Shown: positions 25,422-35,723 of the stretch, piece by piece | Layout of the letters: every line of letters starts with the position of its first letter | Position numbering within the stretch: position 1 is the stretch's first letter | Origin: Stenotrophomonas maltophilia | GTDB taxonomy: Bacteria > Pseudomonadota > Gammaproteobacteria > Xanthomonadales > Xanthomonadaceae | DNA: 64,000 bases | Reading direction: 5' to 3' | Assembly: GCF_004920835.1 (NCBI RefSeq) | Contig: NZ_QFHO01000015.1 | Coordinates: forward strand, 1 to 64,000 | Made by a program: the position numbers and the translations under genes | The notes under the pieces: generated by a model | Databases searched by the model: none | Seen by the model: the letters and a program-made list of their open reading frames with translations, nothing else | What the model was told of the DNA's origin: nothing

Positions 25422-26807
25422 ATGCCATTGGGCAATCCCGAAACTTCAACCGGAAGCGCCAACATCATTTCCTCTGCTCCATCACCGTTCAGCCTGCGCG
25501 TCATCCCGCGCGACCAGCACACGATCTCCCGCAAGGACATCAGCCCGAACGCCCTGCGCGTGCTTTATCGCCTGCGCGATGCCGGCTTCGGCGCCTACCT
25601 TGTGGGTGGTGCGGTGCGCGACCTGCTGGTCAATGGCCAACCCAAGGATTTCGACGTGGCCACCGATGCCACGCCCGAGCAGGTCAAGCAGTTGTTCCGC
25701 AACTGCCGCCTGATCGGCCGCCGATTCCGCCTGGCCCATGTTGTGTTCGGCCGCGAGATCATCGAAGTGGCCACGTTCCGTGCCAACAGCGATGACGGCA
25801 GCGGCGACCGCGAGATGGAAAACGGCATGCTCGTGCGCGACAACGTGTACGGCACCATCGAAGACGACGCCATCCGCCGCGACTTCACCTGCAACGCCCT
25901 GTATTACGCCATCGAGGACTTCTCGGTGCGTGACTACACCGGCGGCTTCGAAGACGTGCAGGCGCGCCTGATGAAGCTCATCGGCGATCCGGTGCAGCGC
26001 TACCAGGAAGATCCGGTGCGCATGCTGCGTGCGGTGCGCCTGGCGGCCAAGCTCGGCTTCCAGATCGAAGAGGGCACCGCCACGCCGATCCCGCAGCTGG
26101 CCAGCCTGCTCAACGAGGCTGCGCCGGCGCGCCTGTTCGAGGAAGTGCTCAAGCTGTTCCTGTCCGGGCACGGTGTGGCCAGCTTCGAAGGCCTGGAGCG
26201 TTACGGCCTGCTGGACGTGCTGTTCCCGGAAAGTGCCAAGGCCCTCAAGTCCAACCGCACCGGCGCGCTGCGCCGCATGCTGGTGGAAGGCCTGGCCAAT
26301 ACCGATGCGCGCGTGGCCAATGACGAGCCAGTCTCGCCGGCGTTCCTGTTCGCGCTGCTGCTGTGGCCGGCGTATTGCCGTGCACAGGCGACCCTGCTCA
26401 AGCAGGGCGTGGCGCCAGAAGAAGCGCAGCGCCGTGCCGCCGACCGCGTCACCGTGCAGCAGCTGAGCACCATCGCATTGCCTCGCCGCTTCTCGCTGCC
26501 GATGCAGGAGATCTGGCTGCTGCAGTCGCGCTTCGGTTCGCGCCAGCGCAAGCGCGTGTTCCGTACCCTGACCCACCCGCGCTTCCGCGCCGCGTTCGAC
26601 TTCCTGGCCCTGCGCCAAGTGGCCTCCGCCGAGCACGAGGCTGATGTGGCGTTCTGGCGTGAAGCGCAGGCGCAATCCGGGCATGAGCTGGAATCGTCGC
26701 TGGATTCGCTGCACCACGAGGGCGTTGACGAAGAGGGTGGGGCACCGCGCAAGCGCCGCCGTCGCCGTCGCCGTCCGGGCGCCCCGGCCGGTGCTGCGGG
26801 CGAGTAA
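25422..26807 (+). CDS. pcnB: Poly(A) polymerase I
   Basis: Product of 461 aa if the ATG at 25422 is used; the conserved part begins with DQHTISRKDISPNALRVLYR, so a later start is possible. It adds 3' poly(A) tails that promote RNA decay. The nucleotidyltransferase head is clear (YLVGGAVRDLLVNGQPKDFDVATDATPEQV), followed by the RRDFTCNALYY and DPVRMLRAVRLAAKLGF segments of class II poly(A)/CCA polymerases. The C-terminus is Arg-rich (RKRRRRRRRP), an RNA-binding tail typical of PcnB. folK follows after 3 bp, the conserved pcnB-folK order. Confidence 0.93.
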   Translation: MPLGNPETSTGSANIISSAPSPFSLRVIPRDQHTISRKDISPNALRVLYRLRDAGFGAYLVGGAVRDLLVNGQPKDFDVATDATPEQVKQLFRNCRLIGRRFRLAHVVFGREIIEVATFRANSDDGSGDREMENGMLVRDNVYGTIEDDAIRRDFTCNALYYAIEDFSVRDYTGGFEDVQARLMKLIGDPVQRYQEDPVRMLRAVRLAAKLGFQIEEGTATPIPQLASLLNEAAPARLFEEVLKLFLSGHGVASFEGLERYGLLDVLFPESAKALKSNRTGALRRMLVEGLANTDARVANDEPVSPAFLFALLLWPAYCRAQATLLKQGVAPEEAQRRAADRVTVQQLSTIALPRRFSLPMQEIWLLQSRFGSRQRKRVFRTLTHPRFRAAFDFLALRQVASAEHEADVAFWREAQAQSGHELESSLDSLHHEGVDEEGGAPRKRRRRRRRPGAPAGAAGE

Positions 26808-26810
26808 GCG

Positions 26811-27296
26811 ATGACCCTTGCCTGGATCGGCCTCGGCGCCAACCTTGGCGACGCGGCTGCCACCGTCCGCGCAGCGATTGCTGCGCTGGACGGCCTGCCT
26901 GGCACCCGCGTGGACAGGGCGTCGCGCCTGTACGCCACGCCCGCCTGGGGCAATGAAGATCAGCCGCCGTTCGTCAATGCGGTGGCTGCGGTCGAAACCG
27001 ATCTGCCGGCCAACGAACTGCTGCAGGCGATGCTGTCGCTGGAGCGGCATTTCGGCCGCGTGCGCGATCCGCAGGTGCACTGGGGGCCGCGTGCGCTGGA
27101 TCTGGACCTGCTGCTGCATGGCGCGCAGGTGATCGATCAGCCTGGCCTGCAGGTGCCGCATCCCTACATGCACGAGCGCGCCTTCGTATTGGTACCGCTG
27201 GCCGAAATCGCGCCGGATCTGGCCATCCCCGGCCACGGCCGCGTGCAGGATGCAGTGATGCGGGTGGATGCCTGCGGGATCGCGCCGATAGGGTGA
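26811..27296 (+). CDS. folK: HPPK, 6-hydroxymethyl-dihydropterin pyrophosphokinase
   Basis: Product of 161 aa. It transfers pyrophosphate from ATP to 6-hydroxymethyl-7,8-dihydropterin in folate synthesis. Signature residues are present: [10 protein letters not shown] at the N-terminus, then [20 protein letters not shown], the HPPK motif with the two magnesium-binding aspartates, and [13 protein letters not shown]. It starts 3 bp after pcnB and is followed by panB after 34 bp, as in E. coli. Confidence 0.95.
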   Translation: MTLAWIGLGANLGDAAATVRAAIAALDGLPGTRVDRASRLYATPAWGNEDQPPFVNAVAAVETDLPANELLQAMLSLERHFGRVRDPQVHWGPRALDLDLLLHGAQVIDQPGLQVPHPYMHERAFVLVPLAEIAPDLAIPGHGRVQDAVMRVDACGIAPIG

Positions 27297-27330
27297 TAAT
27301 GGCCGGGTTATCTCCCCCGGTTATCAGCAC

Positions 27331-28146
27331 ATGAGCACCCACGCAGACAGCAAGCCCTGGACCGTTCCCGCCCTGGCCGAGGCCAAGCGCAATGGCCAGA
27401 AGCTGGTCATGTTGACCGCCTACGACGCCGGCTTCGCCCGCACCTTCGATGCCAACGGCGTCGACCTGATCCTGATCGGCGATTCGCTGGGCATGGTCGT
27501 GCAGGGTCATGACTCCACCTTGCCGGTGACCGTGGCCGACATGGTCTACCACACCCGCGCCGTGGCCCGCGTGCTGCAGCGTGCGCTGCTGGTGGCCGAC
27601 CTGCCGTTCGGCGCCGATGCCACCCCGGAGCGCGCGCTGGATGCCTCGCTGCAGCTGCTGCAGGCCGGCGCGGAGATGGTCAAGATCGAAGGTGCCGGCT
27701 TCAAGGTCGACATCATCCGCTACCTGGTCGAACGCGAGATTCCGGTCTGCGCGCATCTGGGCCTGACCCCGCAGTCGGTGCTGCGCCTGGGCGGCTTCAA
27801 GATCCAGGGCCGTGGCGATGCCGCGCGCCAACTGGTGGAAGATGCCAGGGCCGTGGCCGCTGCAGGCGCCAGCATCATGGTGCTCGAATGCGTGCCGACT
27901 CCGGTCGCTGCTGAAGTCACCGCTGCGGTGGACGTGCCGACCATCGGCATCGGTGCCGGCCCGCAGTGCGATGGCCAGGTGCTGGTGCTGCACGATTTCC
28001 TCGGCCTGGACAGCGGCCATCGCCGTCCGAAGTTCGTCAAGGACTTCCTCGCCGAAGGCGGTTCGGTGGCCGGTGCCACCCGCGCTTATGCCGACGCCGT
28101 GCGCGACGGCAGCTTCCCCGACGAACAGCACGCCTACGCCCAATGA
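27331..28146 (+). CDS. panB: 3-methyl-2-oxobutanoate hydroxymethyltransferase
   Basis: Product of 271 aa. It makes ketopantoate from ketoisovalerate and methylene-tetrahydrofolate, the first pantothenate step. TIM-barrel markers include [33 protein letters not shown] (substrate and metal contacts) and [20 protein letters not shown]. The stop overlaps the start of panC (ATGA). The short gap before it holds a small dyad near 27294-27325 (GATAA/TTATC) of unknown use. Confidence 0.96.
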   Translation: MSTHADSKPWTVPALAEAKRNGQKLVMLTAYDAGFARTFDANGVDLILIGDSLGMVVQGHDSTLPVTVADMVYHTRAVARVLQRALLVADLPFGADATPERALDASLQLLQAGAEMVKIEGAGFKVDIIRYLVEREIPVCAHLGLTPQSVLRLGGFKIQGRGDAARQLVEDARAVAAAGASIMVLECVPTPVAAEVTAAVDVPTIGIGAGPQCDGQVLVLHDFLGLDSGHRRPKFVKDFLAEGGSVAGATRAYADAVRDGSFPDEQHAYAQ

Positions 28147-28982
28147 TCCAGACCTTCAACGAGCTCGGCGCACTGCGCGGGCAGATCGCCGAGTGGAAGC
28201 GCGAAGGCCTGCGCGTTGCGCTGGTGCCGACCATGGGCAACCTGCATGGGGGCCACCACTCGCTGGTGACCCTGGCCCGCCAGTACGCCGACAAGGTGGT
28301 GGCAAGCATCTTCGTCAACCCGACCCAGTTCGGCCCCAACGAAGATTTCAGCCGTTACCCGCGCACGCCCGAGGCTGACGCGGCCGGGCTGGAGCAGGCT
28401 GGCTGCGATGCGGTGTGGCTGCCCAGTGTCGAGGCGATGTACCCGCTGGGCGTGGACAAGACCACGCGCATGCACGCGCCGGGTGTCAGTGAAGTGCTGG
28501 AGGGCGCCAGCCGCCCGGGTCACTTCGATGGCGTCTGTACGGTGGTCGCGCGCCTGTTCCTGCAGGTGCAGCCGGACGTGGCCGTGTTTGGTCGCAAGGA
28601 CTACCAGCAGCTGGCCGTCATCAAGCAGATGGTGGCCGAGCTGTCGTTCCCGATCCAGATCGTCGGCGCGGACATCGTGCGTGACGACGATGGCCTGGCC
28701 AAGAGTTCGCGCAACCAGTATCTGAGCGCCGAACAGCGCCCGGTCGCGACCCGCATCCATCGCACCCTGCTGGGCATGCGCGAGGGCTACGTGGCTGGCC
28801 AGTCGCGCGCGCAGATCGAGGCCGAGGCAGCCGCCGCGCTGCAGGCGGATGGTTTCCAGGTCGACTACGCCGTGTTGCGCACGCCGGAACTGGCCGAGCC
28901 GACCTTCGATGGCGGCGGCCGTGTCGCGCTGATCGCCGCGCGCCTGGGTACGACCCGGTTGATCGACAACCTGGAATTCTGA
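28143..28982 (+). CDS. panC: Pantothenate synthetase
   Basis: Product of 279 aa, ATP-dependent ligase joining pantoate and beta-alanine. Class I nucleotidyl-transferase motifs are intact: [15 protein letters not shown] (HIGH-like), [18 protein letters not shown] and [17 protein letters not shown], with a KMSKS-like segment SSRNQYLS. Translationally coupled to panB by a 4-bp overlap. Confidence 0.96.
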   Translation: MIQTFNELGALRGQIAEWKREGLRVALVPTMGNLHGGHHSLVTLARQYADKVVASIFVNPTQFGPNEDFSRYPRTPEADAAGLEQAGCDAVWLPSVEAMYPLGVDKTTRMHAPGVSEVLEGASRPGHFDGVCTVVARLFLQVQPDVAVFGRKDYQQLAVIKQMVAELSFPIQIVGADIVRDDDGLAKSSRNQYLSAEQRPVATRIHRTLLGMREGYVAGQSRAQIEAEAAAALQADGFQVDYAVLRTPELAEPTFDGGGRVALIAARLGTTRLIDNLEF

Positions 28983-29001
28983 GCCGCTAAGCGCAGCATG
29001 G

Positions 29002-29026
29002 AAGGGCGCCCGCAATGGGCGCCTTT
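29002..29026 (+). terminator. Possible terminator after panC
   Basis: AAGGGCGCCC, 5-nt loop, GGGCGCCTTT: a 10-bp stem with one mismatch, followed by only a short T stretch. It may partly separate panBC from the downstream genes. Confidence 0.5.
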
Positions 29027-29053
29027 CACCTTCCCACGGACGGGAGATCGGAA

Positions 29054-29551
29054 ATGAACACCCCAACCACTGATACCGGCCGCCTTGCCCAGGCCTCGAT
29101 CCTGGCGGTGCTGGCGGCCGGCATGCTGCCGGCCCAGCTGTTTGGCGGCCTGTTGTTTGCGCTCGAATTCCGGCGCACACCGGTGCCCGCGCTCACCGGC
29201 GGTGGGTTGATGTTCGTGCTGGCCGCCTGCAACGCCATCGCAGTGCTGCTGCCGATGGCGCTGATCCTGCAGTCTCAGCAGCGCCTGCGCCGGATCGGGT
29301 TCGTCCTGGTCGGGTTTGGGCTGGGGGCGTTGGCCATGGCCACGTGCGCCTGGCCGGGCGCGGATAGCGGCCCGCTGCTGCAGCGCCTGCGCTATGTCGA
29401 CACCTTCGACGTGATCAGCTACGGCCTGACGGTGTTGGCAGCAGGGGGCTTCGGCGTGGTCGCCGGGCTGGCCTTCCACACGGTGTTCCGCCTGTCGCTG
29501 CACGGCACTTCCGGCGCTGTCCCGGCAGTCCCGCCAGGCGAGCGCGCCTGA
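29054..29551 (+). CDS. Hypothetical membrane protein between panC and panD
   Basis: Product of 165 aa from ATG 29054 (weak GGAG-like site upstream; a frame start at 29015 would add 13 codons that lie in the terminator). Four hydrophobic segments are visible, for example LAVLAAGMLPAQLFGGLLFALEF and GLMFVLAACNAIAVLLPMAL. No family is recognised. It interrupts the otherwise standard panB-panC-panD order and could be an unrelated insertion or a pantothenate-linked membrane protein; the sequence alone does not decide. Confidence 0.65.
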   Translation: MNTPTTDTGRLAQASILAVLAAGMLPAQLFGGLLFALEFRRTPVPALTGGGLMFVLAACNAIAVLLPMALILQSQQRLRRIGFVLVGFGLGALAMATCAWPGADSGPLLQRLRYVDTFDVISYGLTVLAAGGFGVVAGLAFHTVFRLSLHGTSGAVPAVPPGERA

Positions 29552-29638
29552 ACGGCCTTCTGCGTCCTGCCGCAGGCCCCTGACGACAGCCAAGCGGGTG
29601 CTAGAATCCGCTCTTTCCTTTGCCGTTGCAGCGCCCCC

Positions 29639-30019
29639 ATGCACCTGTCCCTGCTCAAGACCAAGATCCACCGCGCCACCGTCACCCATTCCGAGCTGAA
29701 CTACGAAGGCTCGATCGCCATCGATGACAACCTGCTGGCTGCCACCGGCATCCGCGAGTTCGAGCAGGTGCACATCTGGGACGTGACCAACGGTGCGCGC
29801 TTCTCGACCTATGCCATCCGCGCCGAAGCCGGCAGTGGCGTTGTCTCGCTCAACGGTGGTGCCGCGCGCCACGTGCAGGTCGGTGACATCATCATCATCG
29901 CCGCGTTTGCCAGCATGACCGAGCAGGAAGCTGACAGCTTCAAGCCGAAGCTGGTGTACGTTGATGGCAACAACCAGATCTCCCACACCAACGACACGAT
30001 CCCGACACAGGCCGCATGA
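29639..30019 (+). CDS. panD: Aspartate 1-decarboxylase proenzyme
   Basis: Product of 126 aa, standard for PanD. It makes beta-alanine for pantothenate. Self-cleavage between Gly24 and Ser25 in NYEGSIAID would give the pyruvoyl cofactor; the upstream [16 protein letters not shown] is also conserved. The stop overlaps the start of pgi (ATGA), an unusual link between coenzyme A supply and sugar metabolism. Confidence 0.96.
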   Translation: MHLSLLKTKIHRATVTHSELNYEGSIAIDDNLLAATGIREFEQVHIWDVTNGARFSTYAIRAEAGSGVVSLNGGAARHVQVGDIIIIAAFASMTEQEADSFKPKLVYVDGNNQISHTNDTIPTQAA

Positions 30020-31530
30020 CAACGAACAACGGATTCGACTCGCTGCATTCCCACGCCCAGCGCCTGAAGGGCGCAAGCATTCCCGGCCTGCTCGCCGCCG
30101 AACCCGGCCGTGTACAGGAGCTGGCGCTGCGGGTTGGTCCGTTGTATGTCAATTTCGCCCGGCAGAAGTACGATGCCGCGGCGTTGCAGGCGTTGCTGGC
30201 GCTGGCTGCCGAGCGTGATGTCGGCGCTGCCATCACCCGCCTGTTCCGTGGCGAACAGGTCAACCTGACCGAAGGCCGCGCCGCACTGCATACCGCGCTG
30301 CGTGGCGATGTGGTCGATGCGCCGGTGGCGGCAGAGGCCTATGCCACCGCGCGCGACATCCGCCAGCGCATGGGCGTGCTGGTACGTGCGCTGGAAGACA
30401 GCGGCGTCACCGATGTGGTCAGCGTTGGTATCGGCGGTTCCGATCTCGGTCCGCGGCTGGTCGCTGATGCGCTGCGTCCGGTCACCGGTGCGCGCCTGCG
30501 CGTGCATTTCGTGTCGAACGTGGACGGCGCCGCCATGCAGCGCACACTGGCCACGCTGGATCCGGCGAAGACCGCCGGCATCCTCATCTCAAAGACCTTC
30601 GGCACGCAGGAAACCCTGCTCAACGGCCAGATCCTGCACGACTGGCTGGGTGGCAGCGAGCGCCTGTACGCAGTCAGCGCCAATCCGGAACGTGCGGCCA
30701 AAGCCTTTGCCATCGCCGCCGATCGCGTGCTGCCGATGTGGGACTGGGTCGGTGGCCGCTATTCGCTGTGGTCGGCGGTTGGTTTCCCGATCGCGCTGGC
30801 GATCGGTTTCGAGCGATTCGAACAGCTGCTGGAAGGCGCGGCGCAGATGGATGCGCACGCACTGGATGCACCGCTGGAGCGCAACCTGCCGGTGCTGCAC
30901 GCCCTGACCGACATCTGGAACCGCAACCTGCTGGGCCATGCCACGCATGCGGTGATGACCTACGACCAGCGCCTGGCGCTGCTGCCGGCCTACCTGCAGC
31001 AGCTGGTGATGGAAAGCCTGGGCAAGCGCGTGCAGCGTGACGGCCAGCCGGTCACCACCGATACCGTGCCGGTGTGGTGGGGCGGGGCAGGCACCGACGT
31101 GCAGCACAGCTTCTTCCAGGCGCTGCACCAGGGCACCAGCATCGTTCCGGCCGACTTCATCGGCTGCGTGCACAACGATGATCCGTACACGATCAATCAC
31201 CAGGCACTGCTGGCCAACCTGCTGGCGCAGACCGAGGCGCTGGCCAATGGCCAGGGCAGCGACGATCCGCATCGCGATTACCCGGGCGGCCGCCCAAGCA
31301 CGCTGATCCTGCTCGACGCGCTGACCCCGCAGGCGCTGGGTGCGCTGATCGCGATGTACGAACACGCGGTGTACGTGCAGTCGGTGATCTGGAACATCAA
31401 TGCCTTCGACCAGTTCGGTGTCGAGCTGGGCAAACAGCTGGCCAGTGGCCTGCTGCCGGCGCTGCAGGGCGAGGACGTGACGGTTGCCGATCCAATGACC
31501 CGCGAGATCCTGGCGCAGCTGAAGGGCTGA
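30016..31530 (+). CDS. pgi: Glucose-6-phosphate isomerase
   Basis: Product of 504 aa, somewhat shorter than E. coli Pgi (549 aa) but like other Xanthomonadaceae enzymes. It interconverts glucose-6-P and fructose-6-P. Both family signatures are present: [19 protein letters not shown] in the middle and the [20 protein letters not shown] region with catalytic residues; the phosphate site [11 protein letters not shown] lies near residue 140. It is translationally coupled to panD. Confidence 0.96.
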   Translation: MTTNNGFDSLHSHAQRLKGASIPGLLAAEPGRVQELALRVGPLYVNFARQKYDAAALQALLALAAERDVGAAITRLFRGEQVNLTEGRAALHTALRGDVVDAPVAAEAYATARDIRQRMGVLVRALEDSGVTDVVSVGIGGSDLGPRLVADALRPVTGARLRVHFVSNVDGAAMQRTLATLDPAKTAGILISKTFGTQETLLNGQILHDWLGGSERLYAVSANPERAAKAFAIAADRVLPMWDWVGGRYSLWSAVGFPIALAIGFERFEQLLEGAAQMDAHALDAPLERNLPVLHALTDIWNRNLLGHATHAVMTYDQRLALLPAYLQQLVMESLGKRVQRDGQPVTTDTVPVWWGGAGTDVQHSFFQALHQGTSIVPADFIGCVHNDDPYTINHQALLANLLAQTEALANGQGSDDPHRDYPGGRPSTLILLDALTPQALGALIAMYEHAVYVQSVIWNINAFDQFGVELGKQLASGLLPALQGEDVTVADPMTREILAQLKG

Positions 31531-31546
31531 CGCGGGCGGGGAATGC

Positions 31547-31606
31547 CGCCGGGCATGGCCCGGCGCTACCCTTCGTTATGCCGGTAGCGCCGGGCCATGC
31601 CCGGCG
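31547..31606. repeat. SMAG pair (inverted)
   Basis: Units at 31547-31569 (ending CTAC) and 31584-31606 (starting GTAG), each with the GCGCCGGGC/GCCCGGCG palindrome, between the convergent pgi and regulator genes. Confidence 0.8.
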
Positions 31607-31620
31607 AATACGAGGACGCA

Positions 31621-32190
31621 TCACCGGCTCGGGTCGCGTTCCGGGCTCGGCCGCTTGGCCAGCTTGCGCTGCAACGAACGCCGGTGCATGCCCAGCAGGC
31701 GCGCGGCCGCCGACACATTGCCGCCGGTCTCGTGCATCGCCTGCTGGATGTGTTCCCACTGCAGGCGGCTGATCGGCGTCATCGCATCGGGCACTTCCAT
31801 TTCGCCATCGTCGGCCGGACCATCGTCTTCCTCGCCGAGTGCGCGCAGGATCATTGGCACCGTGGCCGGCTTCGGCAGGTAGTCGTCGGCACCGAGCTTG
31901 ATCGCCTCCACCGCGGTGGCGATGCTGGCGTAGCCGGTCACCAGCAGGATCCGCATGTCCGCGCGCAGGGCGCGCAATGGCTGGATCAGGGCCAGGCCGG
32001 AATCGCTGCCCAGTTTCAGGTCGATCAGCGCGAACGCCGGCGGATGCTGGCGGGCCAGCGCCAGTGCACTGGCGGCGTCCTGCGCGGTCTGCGTTTCCAG
32101 CCCCTTGCGGGCCAGGCTGCGCTGCAGCGTACGAAGGTACAGCTCGTCGTCGTCGACCAGCAGGCCCAGGGTGGAATGGTGAATGCTCAT
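31621..32190 (-). CDS. Response regulator of the RegA/ActR/PrrA type
   Basis: Product of 189 aa from ATG 32190, which overlaps the sensor gene's stop. Receiver domain with phospho-acceptor Asp57 (FALIDLKLGSDSG), acidic pocket LLVDDDELYL and switch Lys in DDYLPKP. After a linker of about 15 residues, a Fis-type helix-turn-helix closes the protein (HETGGNVSAAARLLGMHRRSLQRKLAKR). This single-HTH, no-AAA architecture is that of RegA/ActR/PrrA, global redox regulators of respiration and energy metabolism. The adjacent RegB-like kinase supports the call. Confidence 0.9.
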   Translation of the reverse strand: MSIHHSTLGLLVDDDELYLRTLQRSLARKGLETQTAQDAASALALARQHPPAFALIDLKLGSDSGLALIQPLRALRADMRILLVTGYASIATAVEAIKLGADDYLPKPATVPMILRALGEEDDGPADDGEMEVPDAMTPISRLQWEHIQQAMHETGGNVSAAARLLGMHRRSLQRKLAKRPSPERDPSR

Positions 32191-33413
32191 GGGGTGTCCT
32201 CGCGTGGGGCCAGCGGCAGGCGGAAGCCGACGCGGCTGCCGGCCCCCTGGGCCGGGCGCATCCACATCTCGCCGTCGAGGCGTTCGATGGTGGCATGGGA
32301 CAGGGCCAGGCCAACGCCCATGCCCTCACTCTTGCTGCTGCCGAACAGCCTGCCCGGCAGGACGGCGGCACGGGCGTCGAAGCCATGGCCGTAGTCGCGG
32401 ACTTCGCCGATCAGGTCGTCGCCTTCGATGCGCAGGTCCAGGTCCACGCGCGGCCGGCCGGCCTGTTCGCCGGCATCGGCGGCATTGTTGAGCAGGACCA
32501 TCAGCAGATGGCCCACGCCCGGATCCAGCGGCAGCCGCAACGGCGCATCGTCGTTGCGATGCAGGTCGATGGTCGGGCGCACCAAACGCCACTGCTCCAG
32601 CACCTGCTGGGCGCTGGAATGGCTGCGTCCCGGTGCATCGGCCGAGGCCGGCGCGGCCAGCGCCAGCACCCGTTCACGGCACTGCACCAGCAGCTCGCGC
32701 AGGGTTTCCATGTCTTCGCGTACTTCCGGCTCTTCGCTGCGCTCGGCGACGTCATCGGCGAGCAGGGTCATGGTCGCCAGCGGCGTGTTCAGTTCATGCG
32801 CCACCGAGGCTGCATGGGTGGCCAGGGCGACGATGCCCTCGTTGCGGGCGAAGCGCTCGCGCAGTGCCGACAGTTCAAGCTCACGCTGGCGCAGCGCCAA
32901 CGCCAGGCGGGTGGAGAAGGTCAGCACGACCGCAGCGGAAATCAGGAAATTGGCGACCACGCCCCAGCGGTTGAGGTCCTGCCCGCGGAAATAACCGTCC
33001 GGCAACGGCTGCCCGAAAATGCCGCTGGCGGCATAGCCGAGCAGGCAGGCCAGTGCCACCGCCAGCGCCCAGCGCAGGGGCAGGGCGAACGCGGCCAGCG
33101 CGATCAGGATCAGGAACAGCGAGCTGAACGGGTTGGCCATGCCGCCGCTCCAGCCCACCATCCAGGTCAGGATGATCACGTCCACCAGGATGTGACCGAA
33201 TGCGGTCAGCGGCGCTGTGTCGGCCGCTTCCGGGCGCAGCTGGGTATAGATATTGAACAGGGTCAGTACGGCCACGCCGGCCCACAGCGGCAGCTGCGGC
33301 AACGGCAGGCCCAGCACCCAGGTGGCGACCAGGATCGTGGCGGCCTGGCCACCTACGGCAAGCCAGCGCAGGCTGCACAGGGTTCGGAGAAACGGGGCGT
33401 CGGGACCGGTCAT
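32187..33413 (-). CDS. RegB/PrrB-type redox sensor histidine kinase
   Basis: Product of 408 aa. About six hydrophobic helices span residues 15-170 and contain GGMANPF at 90-96, matching the RegB quinone-binding motif GGxxNPF. The H-box ATHAASVAHELNTPL puts phosphorylatable His at 206, and a cysteine (LVQCRERVL, Cys245) lies 39 residues later, close to the spacing of the redox-active Cys in Rhodobacter RegB. The C-terminus is a HATPase domain (LLNNAADAGEQ, GLALSHATIERL). It probably senses respiratory-chain redox state and signals to the overlapping regulator. Confidence 0.9.
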   Translation of the reverse strand: MTGPDAPFLRTLCSLRWLAVGGQAATILVATWVLGLPLPQLPLWAGVAVLTLFNIYTQLRPEAADTAPLTAFGHILVDVIILTWMVGWSGGMANPFSSLFLILIALAAFALPLRWALAVALACLLGYAASGIFGQPLPDGYFRGQDLNRWGVVANFLISAAVVLTFSTRLALALRQRELELSALRERFARNEGIVALATHAASVAHELNTPLATMTLLADDVAERSEEPEVREDMETLRELLVQCRERVLALAAPASADAPGRSHSSAQQVLEQWRLVRPTIDLHRNDDAPLRLPLDPGVGHLLMVLLNNAADAGEQAGRPRVDLDLRIEGDDLIGEVRDYGHGFDARAAVLPGRLFGSSKSEGMGVGLALSHATIERLDGEMWMRPAQGAGSRVGFRLPLAPREDTP

Positions 33414-33527
33414 TCACGCTCATCGTATGCGTTCACGCGTGGACGTGCCTGCGACAATCGGCCGCAGCCGTGCCGGCGGCTGAATGCGAGTCACCCCGAA
33501 TGCGGGGGCGAGCGGTAGAATGCGCCC

Positions 33528-34793
33528 ATGCACGACGCCGTCACCCGCCCGACTCCGCCCTCCGATGCCACCTCCTGGCCGCGCCGCCAGACCCATGCCG
33601 TCCAGATCGGCGGGGTTACCGTAGGCGGTGGCAAGCCGGTGGTGGTGCAGTCGATGACCAATACCGACACCAGCGATGTGGCCTCCAGCGTGAAGCAGGT
33701 GGCCGAGCTGTGGCGGGCTGGCTCGGAAATGGTGCGTCTGACCGTCAACACGGTTGAAGCGGCCGCGGCGATCCCGCGCATCGTCGACAAGCTGGCGATG
33801 ATGGGCATCGACGTGCCGCTGATCGGCGACTTCCACTACAACGGCCACCAGCTGCTGACGGCCGAGCCGGCCTGCGCCGAAGCACTGGCCAAGTACCGCA
33901 TCAACCCGGGCAACGTGGGCTTCGGCAAGAAGAAGGACCTGCAGTTCGCGCAGCTGATCGAGTTCGCCATCCGCTACAAAAAGCCGGTGCGCATCGGTGC
34001 CAACTGGGGCTCGCTGGACCAGGCCCTGGCGGCGAAGTTGATGGACGAGAACAACCACCGCGAACAGCCCTGGGACGCCGGCCGCGTGCTGCGCGAGGCG
34101 CTGATCCGTTCGGCGCTGGATTCGGCAGAGCAGGCCGTGGAGATCGGCCTGCCGCGCGACCGCATCGTGCTGTCGGCCAAGGTCAGTGGCGTGCAGGAAC
34201 TGATTGCGGTGTACCGCGACCTGGCCCAGCGTTCGGATTTCGCCCTGCATCTGGGCCTGACCGAGGCCGGCATCGGCAGCAAGGGCATCGTCGCCTCGTC
34301 GGCCGCGCTGAGCGTGCTGCTGCAGGAAGGCATCGGCGACACCATCCGCATTTCGCTGACCCCGGAGCCGGGCCAGTCGCGTACGCAGGAAGTGATCGTC
34401 GCCCAGGAACTGCTGCAGACCACCGGCCAGCGCGCCTTCACGCCATTGGTCACGGCCTGCCCGGGCTGTGGCCGTACCACCTCCGAGTTCTTCCAGGAGC
34501 TGGCCAAGGTGGTGCAGAGCCATGTGCGCGAAAAGATGCCGATGTGGAAGATCCAGCACCCGGGTGCGGAGAACATGACCCTGGCGGTGATGGGCTGCAT
34601 CGTCAACGGGCCGGGCGAGTCGCGGCACGCCAACATCGGTATTTCGTTGCCGGGCACCGGTGAAACCCCGGCTGCGCCCGTATTCGTCGATGGCGAAAAG
34701 AAGGTGACCCTGCGCGGCGAGAACATCGCCCAGGACTTCGTCGCCCTGATCGACGACTACGTCGAACGCACCTATGTCCGAAACGCCGGATAA
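33528..34793 (+). CDS. ispG: HMBPP synthase (flavodoxin-dependent)
   Basis: Product of 421 aa. It converts methylerythritol cyclodiphosphate to hydroxymethylbutenyl diphosphate in the non-mevalonate isoprenoid pathway. TIM-barrel N-terminus ([21 protein letters not shown]) and C-terminal [4Fe-4S] domain with CPGCGRTT and [17 protein letters not shown]. Its last 20 bp overlap the next gene, a PAP2 phosphatase, which could act on an isoprenoid diphosphate. Confidence 0.96.
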   Translation: MHDAVTRPTPPSDATSWPRRQTHAVQIGGVTVGGGKPVVVQSMTNTDTSDVASSVKQVAELWRAGSEMVRLTVNTVEAAAAIPRIVDKLAMMGIDVPLIGDFHYNGHQLLTAEPACAEALAKYRINPGNVGFGKKKDLQFAQLIEFAIRYKKPVRIGANWGSLDQALAAKLMDENNHREQPWDAGRVLREALIRSALDSAEQAVEIGLPRDRIVLSAKVSGVQELIAVYRDLAQRSDFALHLGLTEAGIGSKGIVASSAALSVLLQEGIGDTIRISLTPEPGQSRTQEVIVAQELLQTTGQRAFTPLVTACPGCGRTTSEFFQELAKVVQSHVREKMPMWKIQHPGAENMTLAVMGCIVNGPGESRHANIGISLPGTGETPAAPVFVDGEKKVTLRGENIAQDFVALIDDYVERTYVRNAG

Positions 34794-35523
34794 GCCTGCG
34801 ATCCTCGCTGCACCGGAGTCTGCCTCCGGTTTCCGCCACTGGATGGCGAGCAATGCCTGGCGCCTGCTCCTGCTGTTCGGTGGCGTGCTGCTGCCGTTGG
34901 CAGGCTTTGTCGCCCTGGCCGACGAGGTGCACGAGTTTGAATCGTTCCATTTCGACGCGCCCCTGCTGTGGCAGATGCATGGCCTGCATTCGCCGCTGCT
35001 GGACCGCTTCTTCGTGCTCATCTCCAAGCTGGGCTACGAGTGGTTCCTGATTCCGGCCGACGTGCTGATCATCGGCGTGCTGCTGGGTTACCGGCGCTGG
35101 CGCGAGGCCACCTTCGTGGCGGTCAGCTTCGTTGGCTCGGCACTGCTGAACATGGGCAGCAAGCACTTCTTCCAGCGCCAGCGGCCCAGCCTGTGGGAAT
35201 CGATCGCGCCGGAATCGACGTTCAGCTTCCCCAGCGGCCATGCGATGGGCTCGATGACCCTCGCGGTAACCCTGGTGCTGCTGGCCTGGAACACCCGCTG
35301 GCGCTGGCCGGTGCTGCTGCTGGCACCGGCGTTCAGCCTGCTGGTCAGCGTGTCGCGGGTCTACCTGGGGGTGCATTACCCCTCCGACATCCTGGCCGGA
35401 TGGTGTGCCGCGCTGGTTTGGGTGGTAGGGTGCTATCTGGTCATGTTCAGTCGCCGGCACCCATGGCGACGTCACGGCTCGCCGCCAGCGAAGGCCAGCG
35501 AAGCATCATCACAGGGGGATTGA
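34774..35523 (+). CDS. PAP2-family membrane phosphatase
   Basis: Product of 249 aa with about six membrane helices. The three PAP2 phosphatase motifs are complete: [19 protein letters not shown] and [16 protein letters not shown], giving the catalytic His/Asp set. Likely substrates are phosphatidic acid, phosphatidylglycerol-phosphate or undecaprenyl pyrophosphate (recycling of the peptidoglycan lipid carrier). Its start lies within the end of ispG, which feeds isoprenoid synthesis, favouring a polyprenyl-pyrophosphate substrate; that is inference. Confidence 0.88.
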   Translation: MSETPDKPAILAAPESASGFRHWMASNAWRLLLLFGGVLLPLAGFVALADEVHEFESFHFDAPLLWQMHGLHSPLLDRFFVLISKLGYEWFLIPADVLIIGVLLGYRRWREATFVAVSFVGSALLNMGSKHFFQRQRPSLWESIAPESTFSFPSGHAMGSMTLAVTLVLLAWNTRWRWPVLLLAPAFSLLVSVSRVYLGVHYPSDILAGWCAALVWVVGCYLVMFSRRHPWRRHGSPPAKASEASSQGD

Positions 35524-35723
35524 CGTGGATGGCTCCTCCGGGGCGTCTACGTAATAGATCAGTTGTTTCGTTGCAGCAGGTTCTGCAAGACAGGGGGCAA
35601 GCACAACGCGCGGTAATGTGATGCGCAAGGCAGATCGCCGGCGCCGCATTCCGGACGCGCTTGCAGGGTATCGGCACCCTGCCTAGCTTGACCTGCAATG
35701 GCCGCATTCGAAGAGGTACGTGA

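Noticed and set aside
25482..27236. A 584-codon minus-strand frame opposite pcnB and folK
   Set aside because: Antisense shadow; pcnB and folK have complete family motifs on the plus strand.
35524..35723. A small RNA gene ahead of the GacA-like regulator
   Set aside because: I saw no terminator hairpin with a T-run and no repeated GGA loops in this 200-bp gap.
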